Below, one piece after another: positions 35,467 to 41,854 of a stretch of 64,000 nt of DNA. The translations under genes and the position numbers were made by a program. The notes beneath the pieces are model-generated. The model was given only the letters and a program-made list of their open reading frames with translations, was not told where the DNA came from and ran no database searches. This stretch comes from Domibacillus enclensis (GTDB lineage Bacteria > Bacillota > Bacilli > Bacillales > Domibacillaceae). Position 1 is the first letter of the stretch, and each line of letters begins with the position of its first letter. The stretch covers positions 226,405-290,404 of the forward strand of contig NZ_FTLX01000006.1 in NCBI RefSeq assembly GCF_900156125.1, written 5' to 3'.

Positions 35467-36507
35467 ATGAGAGCAATTGTGCTGGAGGAACCGAAAAAGC
35501 TGGTGCTGAAACAACTCGAGATCCCGGAGCCTGGAGAAAACGAAGTGCTGATCCAAGTGAAAGCCGTTGGATTATGCGGCTCGGATATCCATTATTATGA
35601 ACACGGAAAGATCGGAGACTTTATCGTTGAAAAACCGATTATTCTCGGCCATGAAGCATCGGGGGAAATTGTGAAAGCGGGCAAAGGTGTTGTGCATTTG
35701 CAGCAAGGACAGCGCGTCACGATTGAACCGGGTGCTACGTGCGGTAAATGTGAGCATTGTCAGAATGGACGTTATAACTTATGTGAAAAGGTGGAATTTT
35801 TAGCAACACCTCCATACGACGGCGCTTTTTGTGAATATGTCGTCATGCGCTCCGATCTTGTTTTTCCGATTCCGGACCAGATGAGCTATGAAACGGCAGC
35901 TTTAATAGAACCGTTTTCTGTTGGACTGCACGCGGTCAGTCGCGGAAACCTTCAAGAGGGGGAAACGGTTCTGATACTAGGGATGGGACCGATCGGGCTC
36001 ATGACAGCAGCTGCGGCCAAGCTTCACGGTGCAGGAGTTATTATCGGCGTGGACCTTGAAGACTCAAGGCTTGAGAAAGCAAAAGAAATGGGCGCCACCC
36101 ATGTAATTAATATCCGGACTGATTCAGTTGATGATAAAATAATGGAATATACAAAACGTAGAGGCGTCGATGTAGCAATCGAAACAGCGGGAAGCCCTGC
36201 TGCATTGAAAAGCATGATCGCTGCAGTCCGCCGGGGCGGCAGAGCGGTTATTGTCGGAATGTCTCCGGAAGATGAATCTCCGCTGAACATTGCTCAAATC
36301 ATTAACAAGGAAATTGATGTAAAGGGGGTGTTCCGTTATCATCACACCTACCCAAAAGCCATTGAACTATTATCATCGGGCAAAGTGAATATTGAACGGA
36401 TGATTACGGATTCATATGAACTGGAGCAGGCGGAAGAAGCATTTGAAAAATCGATTCATGATAAGCAAAATACATTGAAGATGATGATCTATCCAAACGG
36501 CAGGTAA
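35467..36507 (+). CDS. Zinc-dependent polyol (sorbitol/xylitol-type) dehydrogenase
   Basis: A 346-residue medium-chain dehydrogenase. The catalytic zinc ligands are C37, H62 and E63 (GHEASG), with a further E in ALIEPFSVG; the structural zinc has C92, C95, C98 and C106; and the Rossmann motif is LGMGPIGLM. Close relatives are GutB-like sorbitol or xylitol dehydrogenases and L-threonine dehydrogenases. I chose ATG 35467, 8 nt after AAAGGAGG; the GTG at 35458 abuts the ribosome site. In this cluster it may oxidise a sugar alcohol or a uronate-derived hydroxy acid. The substrate is not determinable. Confidence 0.87.
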   Translation: MRAIVLEEPKKLVLKQLEIPEPGENEVLIQVKAVGLCGSDIHYYEHGKIGDFIVEKPIILGHEASGEIVKAGKGVVHLQQGQRVTIEPGATCGKCEHCQNGRYNLCEKVEFLATPPYDGAFCEYVVMRSDLVFPIPDQMSYETAALIEPFSVGLHAVSRGNLQEGETVLILGMGPIGLMTAAAAKLHGAGVIIGVDLEDSRLEKAKEMGATHVINIRTDSVDDKIMEYTKRRGVDVAIETAGSPAALKSMIAAVRRGGRAVIVGMSPEDESPLNIAQIINKEIDVKGVFRYHHTYPKAIELLSSGKVNIERMITDSYELEQAEEAFEKSIHDKQNTLKMMIYPNGR

Positions 36508-36543
36508 CGGTATAGGGGATAAGGCGCAGAGGGGGGGATTGGA

Positions 36544-37227
36544 GTGGACACGCATGTTTCAAGGGGGCATTCAGCATTATCTACAAAGGAACAAGTGTAT
36601 CACCTGCTTAAAACGCGCATTTTAAATTTGCAGCTTACACCAGGTACAAGCATTTCGGAAAAGGAAATGTCAATTGAGTTCAATGTGAGCCGTACGCCTG
36701 TACGAGAAAGCTTTCTTCGACTGGCTCAGGAAGGGCTGCTTGATATTTATCCGCAAAAAGGCACATTTGTCTCACTTATTGACTTGAACATGGTCGAGGA
36801 AGCAAGATTTATGCGGGAGCATCTAGAGCGCGCGGTGGTGCGCATCGCCTGTGAAAAGCTAGATCAGGATCACCTCTTTGCACTTGATCTGAATCTAAGC
36901 ATGCAGCGGCTCTGTATTGAACAGAAAGATTACAAGAGAATGTTTGAACTGGATCAGGAATTTCACAGAACCATTTTTGAAGGCTGCCGCAAAATGAACG
37001 TGTGGCTTGTGATTCAGCAAATGAACAGCCACTTTAACCGGGCTCGTATGCTTCGGCTGGCGACCGATTTAAACTGGGGTGTCATCTTTGAACAGCATAC
37101 CAGCATTGTAGAAGCGATCAAACAACAGAACGCAGAGAGCGCCGAAAGCTTAATGAAAGAGCACTTAATGATGGCTTCTGTTGACCGGGAATCGTTGAAG
37201 AAAAATTATCCGGGATATTTTAAATAA
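36544..37227 (+). CDS. GntR-family regulator, FadR/FCD type (UxuR-like)
   Basis: A 227-residue regulator: winged HTH at residues 12-75 (PGTSISEKEMSIEFNVSRTP, then VRESFLRLAQEGLLDIYPQK) and an all-helical FCD ligand domain with metal-ligand histidines near REHLERA, EFHRTIF and KEHLMM. Such proteins often control hexuronate genes in response to glucuronate or fructuronate. Position at the end of the uxuA-uxuB-aguA run supports that. The start is a GTG at 36544 with AGAGGGGGG upstream. A terminator follows. Confidence 0.9.
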   Translation: MDTHVSRGHSALSTKEQVYHLLKTRILNLQLTPGTSISEKEMSIEFNVSRTPVRESFLRLAQEGLLDIYPQKGTFVSLIDLNMVEEARFMREHLERAVVRIACEKLDQDHLFALDLNLSMQRLCIEQKDYKRMFELDQEFHRTIFEGCRKMNVWLVIQQMNSHFNRARMLRLATDLNWGVIFEQHTSIVEAIKQQNAESAESLMKEHLMMASVDRESLKKNYPGYFK

Positions 37228-37245
37228 GATGGACGATTGAGTAGA

Positions 37246-37277
37246 AGTCTTGAAGGCAATTTTTCAAGGCTTTTTTT
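37246..37277 (+). terminator. Terminator of the xylan/aldouronate cluster
   Basis: AGTCTTGAA pairs with TTCAAGGCT (one G-U pair) around an 8-nt loop and runs into seven T. Confidence 0.85.
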
Positions 37278-37344
37278 AATGAGACAAAAAATGATTGTCA
37301 GATTATCTAACGAAGTCATTGTGCTGGTAATATCTCCATGATAA

Positions 37345-37386
37345 GGTAATCATGTTCTTATTTATGTTACTTAATATAACATTACC
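37345..37386. promoter_or_regulatory. Nested inverted repeats upstream of the symporter gene
   Basis: ATGTTA (37364-37369) and TAACAT (37377-37382) form a dyad with a 7-bp AT spacer. A second pair, GGTAAT (37345-37350) and ATTACC (37381-37386), encloses it. This may be an operator pair or a leader hairpin; there is no further evidence. Confidence 0.35.
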
Positions 37387-37413
37387 GTGTCAGGTAGATG
37401 GGGAGATGACAGG

Positions 37414-38973
37414 ATGACACCAATTGTTGGATATGCGATTTTACTTATTTTTGGCGTGTTTTTCACGGGGCTGACCATTGTAATGCAGCGCCGCCGCGGT
37501 ACAGCGATGACCGCAGAGCAGTTTAGTACAGCGGGAAGAAGTGTAGGGACGGGGCTTGCCAGTGCCTCGATCATTGCGGCTTGGACGTGGGCAGCTACAC
37601 TTATGATGTCTTCGGCAACAGGCTATCAATATGGGATCAGCGGTCCTTACTGGTATGCAGCGGGAGCGACGATTCAAATTTTGCTGTTTGCGATTGTGGC
37701 GATTCACTTGAAACGTAAAGCACCAAATGCGCATACATTTCTTGAGTTTATATCACAGCGCTTTGATAAAAAGAATCACCGGTTGATGATGTTCTTTGCG
37801 CTTATGACTAATATTATCGTGACAGCGATGGTCATTCTGGGCGGGGCAATTGCTTTGAACTCATTAACGGGCATGAATATTTTTATAGCAGCTTTCCTGA
37901 TTCCAATTACGTTTACGATTTACACGATGATCGGCGGCTTGAAAGCGTCATTTGTCGCTGATTATTTGAATACCGTCATGATCTTTATTATTTTGGCGAT
38001 TTTTGCCGCAGCGGTTTATTTTAAGTTCGGTATGACATCTGTGTATGATGGCCTGCAAAATATGGGCGATTCGGCTTCCATGCTGACGATGGCATCCATC
38101 CCGGGCTTAATGTTCGGCATGATTAATATTATCGGAAATTTCGGAACGGTTTTTGTGGATCAAGCCTACTGGCAGCGTGCCATTGCAAGTACTGACAGCG
38201 CGGCATCCAAGGCGTATATTTATGGAGGCATCGCCTGGTTCTCCATTCCGTTTGCGATTGCGACCTTCCTCGGTGTGAGTGCAGCCGGTCTTGGCATCGC
38301 TGTTCCGACACCGGATGCGGTTGCCCCGTTAATGGCAGCAGAGCTTCTCGGTACAGCCGGCTCGATTTTGTTCCTGGCGATGCTGTTTATGGCAGTTATG
38401 TCGACAGGTGCCGCTGAGCTGACGGCGATTACAAACATTATCGTGACTGATATTTATTTAAAAAGCGTCAATCCGAAAGCATCGAGCCAGAAGATTTTGG
38501 CTGTGTCGCGAAAAGTAACGCTTAGCTTTGGCCTGGCGATGGGCTTGATTTCGGTTTTGTTATTTTACATGGGTATTAGTCTCGGCTTTGTTTACATGGC
38601 AATGGGTATTTTTGTAAGTGGAGCGGTTATTCCAGTATCACTCGGACTTATGTGGAAAAAGACAACAAGTACAGGCGCCTTTTATGGTGCGTTGTTCGGC
38701 ATGATTGGCGGGCTGACAGCGTGGATGACAACCGCGTATGTGAACTTCGGCTTTATCGGTGTTGAATCACTAGGGGACTTAATGTCGATGCTGATCGGCA
38801 ACTCGACGGTCTTTATCGTCAGCGGTGCCATCGTGATCGGGCATAGCCTGGCAGCGAACCGCGACTTTGATTTTGATTCATTGAAGGACAAGTTTAAGAG
38901 CTTTGATGAGCATGGGGGTGAAGAAGAGGAAGAGAAACTCAGAGTGAAGAAAGGAGTGGCGTACGATGGATGA
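37414..38973 (+). CDS. Sodium:solute symporter family protein
   Basis: A 519-residue transporter with about 13 helices of the SSS family (PutP/ActP/Dur3-like). Recognisable blocks are AEQFSTAGRSVGTGLASASI near the N-terminus, ITFTIYTMIGGLKASFVADY and SIPGLMFGMINIIGNFGTVF. The C-terminus is charged and cytoplasmic. The Dur3-like order suggests a small solute such as urea or an organic acid, but this cannot be settled. The start at 37414 follows GGGGAG. The gene ends overlapping a small two-helix protein, an arrangement seen for SSS transporters with a small subunit. Confidence 0.87.
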   Translation: MTPIVGYAILLIFGVFFTGLTIVMQRRRGTAMTAEQFSTAGRSVGTGLASASIIAAWTWAATLMMSSATGYQYGISGPYWYAAGATIQILLFAIVAIHLKRKAPNAHTFLEFISQRFDKKNHRLMMFFALMTNIIVTAMVILGGAIALNSLTGMNIFIAAFLIPITFTIYTMIGGLKASFVADYLNTVMIFIILAIFAAAVYFKFGMTSVYDGLQNMGDSASMLTMASIPGLMFGMINIIGNFGTVFVDQAYWQRAIASTDSAASKAYIYGGIAWFSIPFAIATFLGVSAAGLGIAVPTPDAVAPLMAAELLGTAGSILFLAMLFMAVMSTGAAELTAITNIIVTDIYLKSVNPKASSQKILAVSRKVTLSFGLAMGLISVLLFYMGISLGFVYMAMGIFVSGAVIPVSLGLMWKKTTSTGAFYGALFGMIGGLTAWMTTAYVNFGFIGVESLGDLMSMLIGNSTVFIVSGAIVIGHSLAANRDFDFDSLKDKFKSFDEHGGEEEEEKLRVKKGVAYDG

Positions 38974-39202
38974 GAAGCAGCTGTTGAAAGATGCCAGAAC
39001 GTGTACACGCTGGGCGCTTAGCTTGACGGTTGTGTTGATCATTCTTTGGCCGGGCGTCATGTTTTTAACAGGCTATGAGTACAGCCTTACGTTCTTTAAA
39101 GGCTGGGCCGCTCTTGCTTTTACGTGGCTGATTGTAGCGGGAACGTTTATTACAGCGCTGCCGATTGTGGAAGCGAGAAAAGCGAAAAAAGCAGGACAGT
39201 AA
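38966..39202 (+). CDS. Small two-helix membrane protein, probable symporter partner
   Basis: A 78-residue protein with two hydrophobic helices (about 16-36 and 46-66) between charged ends, starting MDEKQLLKDARTCTRW. It overlaps the symporter gene by 8 bp, so the pair is translationally coupled. SSS transporters such as ActP are often encoded with small membrane proteins of this size. I do not recognise a named family with certainty. Confidence 0.75.
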   Translation: MDEKQLLKDARTCTRWALSLTVVLIILWPGVMFLTGYEYSLTFFKGWAALAFTWLIVAGTFITALPIVEARKAKKAGQ

Positions 39203-39212
39203 GGAGAGAAGA

Positions 39213-39243
39213 GGATAGTCCCATAGCGGGCTATCCTTTTTTT
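39213..39243 (+). terminator. Intrinsic terminator after the symporter pair
   Basis: GGATAG and CTATCC with an inner CC/GG pair form the stem, followed by seven T. Confidence 0.88.
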
Positions 39244-39273
39244 GTGTTGATGGTTGATCGTAATTTTCGTTAA

Positions 39274-39378
39274 CAGGCAAATTCCAGGCGTTTGGCGCAA
39301 TTCTTTCGTTTAGGGCGCAAATCCCATGTTTACGGCGCAATCATCACTTAATTGCAACGTATCTGCAGGAATTGCGCC
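39274..39378. repeat. Helically phased dyad repeat array 2 (core GGCGCAA)
   Basis: GGCGCAA starts at 39294, 39314 and 39334, exactly 20 bp apart, with a degenerate copy about 20 bp earlier (39274). Inverted copies end at 39378 (GAATTGCGCC) and, degenerate, at 39358, again 20 bp apart. 39334+39358 and 39314+39378 both give 78692, so the two halves are in register around one dyad. It fills the gap between a terminator and the convergent FhuF-like gene. Core and A/T context match array 3. Function unknown. Confidence 0.72.
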
Positions 39379-39404
39379 ATACATGGAGAGATCAGCCGAT
39401 GCGA

Positions 39405-40046
39405 TCATTCTGCTTCCAAGCTTTTCGCGGTTTCACATTGCTTTTCCATTAACAGTGGACAGTAAGGACATTTATCGAAGCCGGGCACTTCTTTGTACAG
39501 GCAGCACGTGAGCCGTTTAAAGTTTGCCATCGCATCTTCTGGCGACTGCTTTTGCAGAAATCGTTCATATTGGGGCAAAAGCGACAAATCGCGTGTATCC
39601 TTTATAACGTGGACATACATCCACAGCATGTAGCCGAAAAAGTTTTCCCGGGAAATAACTGCGGGCAGCCGGGCATTTTTCGCCATCAGCGAAACGACTG
39701 GATCAACAAGACGTTCCAGCAATTTTTCTATCCCCTCATCTCCGCACACTTCCCACCGGTCATGGCTTAATTGAAACAGAATCGGCCACGGCTCTCCTTC
39801 ACCGATGACAATCTCCACTTCCGCAGCAGAGCCTGTCCACACTTTCCGTTCGGCAGCGAAAACAGCCAGATGGCCTGTGATAAATAAGCCATATCTTCTC
39901 ATGAACATCGAGGCTGCTGTTGGAGCAGTGAGGACGCCGAGGTCTTGCTGGGCTGATTCTGAAAGCAGCTGTATATTCTCAGCCCACGACCGAACCGTTC
40001 CGATTGGCTCGCGTCCTTCCGTAAATTTAAACATCGCTAAATCCAT
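39405..40046 (-). CDS. FhuF-like [2Fe-2S] siderophore-iron reductase
   Basis: A 213-residue protein ending with the cluster motif C181-C182-x10-C193-x2-C196 (TCCLYKEVPGFDKCPYC), the same spacing as E. coli FhuF C244-C245-x10-C256-x2-C259. FhuF-type proteins bind an unusual [2Fe-2S] centre and reduce ferric siderophores in the cytoplasm. The N-terminal region resembles the IucA/IucC C-terminal-like fold of FhuF. I chose the ATG at 40046 with GGAGGGG upstream rather than the ATG 24 bp further out. No siderophore transporter is adjacent. Confidence 0.82.
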   Translation of the reverse strand: MDLAMFKFTEGREPIGTVRSWAENIQLLSESAQQDLGVLTAPTAASMFMRRYGLFITGHLAVFAAERKVWTGSAAEVEIVIGEGEPWPILFQLSHDRWEVCGDEGIEKLLERLVDPVVSLMAKNARLPAVISRENFFGYMLWMYVHVIKDTRDLSLLPQYERFLQKQSPEDAMANFKRLTCCLYKEVPGFDKCPYCPLLMEKQCETAKSLEAE

Positions 40047-40168
40047 CCCGATCCCCTCCGTTCCTTTCATTATAATAGACGGCCGTTCTTAGAAAAAGCA
40101 TAAGCCTCACGCCGTTCCTTTGTTCGAACGGTTTCATATTGTATGAATAAGAATGGAGGTGAATGTAT

Positions 40169-40498
40169 ATGTACAAAGATGATTGCGGCTGCACAAAGCG
40201 GGCAGACTTCAATCCAGGCAAAAAATGCGACAACAGCTGTATCGAAGGACTAAAGGAGCGCCTTCACCGCTGCGAATGGGTTTTGATCTACACAACGGGC
40301 GACAGCTCACCCGTGTTCGGTCACATAAAAAAAGTAACATGTGACGTTGTGGTGCTGGAGCAGGTTTCCGTGCCGATGCTTATTCCGTATGTGACAGAGG
40401 TGGTTGTGTCTCTTTGCCAAATCACGAAGTTTGTGAAGCTTGGGGGTCCCGGGTTCAACGCGGATAGCGTGACAGATGCCATGAAGAAACGAATGTAA
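40169..40498 (+). CDS. Small cysteine-rich protein of unknown function
   Basis: A 109-residue protein I do not recognise. The N-terminal third is cysteine-rich (DDCGCTKRADFNPGKKCDNS, then C), and the remainder is a beta-rich stretch (EWVLIYTTGDSSPVFGHIKK, VVVLEQVSVPMLIPYV) with hydrophobic strands. Spore-coat-like or Sm-like barrels come to mind, but there is no firm match. The start at 40169 is 9 nt after GGAGG; an ATG two codons earlier is too close. A strong terminator follows, so it is a monocistronic gene, and the ribosome site and terminator argue that it is real. Confidence 0.75.
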   Translation: MYKDDCGCTKRADFNPGKKCDNSCIEGLKERLHRCEWVLIYTTGDSSPVFGHIKKVTCDVVVLEQVSVPMLIPYVTEVVVSLCQITKFVKLGGPGFNADSVTDAMKKRM

Positions 40499-40505
40499 TA
40501 GAAAG

Positions 40506-40537
40506 AAGCCGTCACTTTATCAGGTGACGGCTTTTTC
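40506..40537 (+). terminator. Intrinsic terminator, probably bidirectional
   Basis: AAGCCGTCAC and GTGACGGCTT form a perfect 10-bp stem with a T tail. It lies between convergent genes. Confidence 0.9.
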
Positions 40538-40545
40538 TCAGAAAA

Positions 40546-41676
40546 CTATGACCTTTTTCTATTCAGCGCCTCTATAGCTTGGAGAGGAAGCCCCGTTAAC
40601 TCACTGGTTGTTTCAATGTTCGTGCCGCGCTCAAGAAGCTTTAGGGCAAATTGCTCGTTCATTTGTTGGACGGCTTTTTGTTTAGTGGCTTCCGCTTCCG
40701 CTTTTGCTTTCGCAAGTGCTTCTTGGTTGCGTGCCTCTGCCTCAGCAAGTGCTTTTTGGTTACGCGCTTGCATTTCCGCTTGCATTTCTTGATTGCGCGC
40801 TTGCATTTCCGCTTGCATTTCTTGGTTACGTGCTTCCATTTCCGCCCGCAATTCTTGGTTGCGTGCCTCCATTTCCGCTCGCACTTCCTGTTTGCGAAGT
40901 TCGGCTTCTATAACGACCGATTCCTTATCCAGCAAATCTTTTAGCCGGGCTTCGTACTCCAACCGTTCTTCTTGAGTGGCGCTAAGCTCATCCCAGCGAT
41001 TAAAGGCAGATTTCAGCGTTTCATCCTTCATGGCAATCTCCTCCAGTTCCAGGTAGATTTTTTCGTAGACGGTTTGATCGCGCTGATCTACAATACCAAG
41101 CATCAGCAGCCATCTGGCCAGCACATCACTCCATGGGTCCAGCTTGTTTTCCTTCCAATCTTGAATGAGCTTCGACATTTCAATAAAATGCAATTCCATC
41201 ACGTCGGTAAGAGGAAACAGCTCTTCCTGCTCCTTTAGATGGAAAATGGTATGAAACTTCTTCGTTTTTAGTAAAGGAAAGTTCAAAATGTTAATGGAAA
41301 TAACGGGCTGCAGCTGACGGTAGCTCATCCCTTTTTTCATCGGTGCGGCATAAATTCGTGACCAATAATAAATCGTTCGTTTGACCATATCATACTCGTT
41401 AGAAAACTGAATTTCAATGTTCACCTGCTCTTTTTTGTCCGTGATCGCAAGAATGTCAAGACGGGAGGATTTGTCGTGCTTGTACTCTCCGGAAAACTCA
41501 ATGTTCAAGAAAGAAATCGATTGAATCGGATCACGACCGGCTTTTTGCAAAATGGCGTTTAAAAAAACAACGGTAATCTCTTTGTTTTTCTCATTTCCAA
41601 ACAGTGCTTTAAAGGCAAAATCAATTTTCAGGTCCATCAGTTTATCGAGGGAAACACGTTTCAGCAGCTTTGTCAT
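40546..41676 (-). CDS. Rpn/PDDEXK-family nuclease with C-terminal repeats
   Basis: A 376-residue protein of the Rpn (recombination-promoting nuclease)/PD-(D/E)XK transposase-like family. The N-terminal MDLKIDFAFKALFGNEKNKE block and the catalytic D...ExQ region (SSRLDILAITDKKEQVNIEI, then QFSN) are visible. The C-terminal quarter is a charged coiled coil with five 11-residue repeats (AEMEARNQE type), and the tail GLPLQAIEALNRKRS fits the family. E. coli Rpn proteins are DNA endonucleases implicated in recombination and phage defence. The start at 41676 has AAAGG 9 nt upstream; a longer in-frame extension lacks a ribosome site. It is divergent from the PLD-helicase gene. Confidence 0.85.
   Translation of the reverse strand: MTKLLKRVSLDKLMDLKIDFAFKALFGNEKNKEITVVFLNAILQKAGRDPIQSISFLNIEFSGEYKHDKSSRLDILAITDKKEQVNIEIQFSNEYDMVKRTIYYWSRIYAAPMKKGMSYRQLQPVISINILNFPLLKTKKFHTIFHLKEQEELFPLTDVMELHFIEMSKLIQDWKENKLDPWSDVLARWLLMLGIVDQRDQTVYEKIYLELEEIAMKDETLKSAFNRWDELSATQEERLEYEARLKDLLDKESVVIEAELRKQEVRAEMEARNQELRAEMEARNQEMQAEMQARNQEMQAEMQARNQKALAEAEARNQEALAKAKAEAEATKQKAVQQMNEQFALKLLERGTNIETTSELTGLPLQAIEALNRKRS
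40717..40881 (-). repeat. Five tandem 33-bp repeats inside the Rpn-like gene
   Basis: Five units of 33 bp encode 11-residue repeats ending ARNQE/ARNQK. The two central units (QAEMQARNQEM and QAEMQARNQKA) are nearly identical in DNA. A hendecad period fits a right-handed coiled coil. Such repeats are prone to slippage, so copy number may vary between strains. Confidence 0.85.
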
Positions 41677-41854
41677 GAGGATCATCCTTTCAGGGGTGTA
41701 AGGGGACATGGCAACCATAACACGAGCTGCCAGAATGCGAAAAAAGCAATAAATCAGTAAATTTCCATTTGATATCACTTTTCCGACATTTTTCGACAGC
41801 ATCCAGGACGAGGAAGAAGTACAATAAATGAAAATACATAAATGTGGTGATAGA

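Noticed and set aside
40546..41676. Transposon or insertion sequence at the Rpn-like gene
   Set aside because: Although the family is sometimes labelled transposase, no terminal inverted repeats or target duplications are seen around it.
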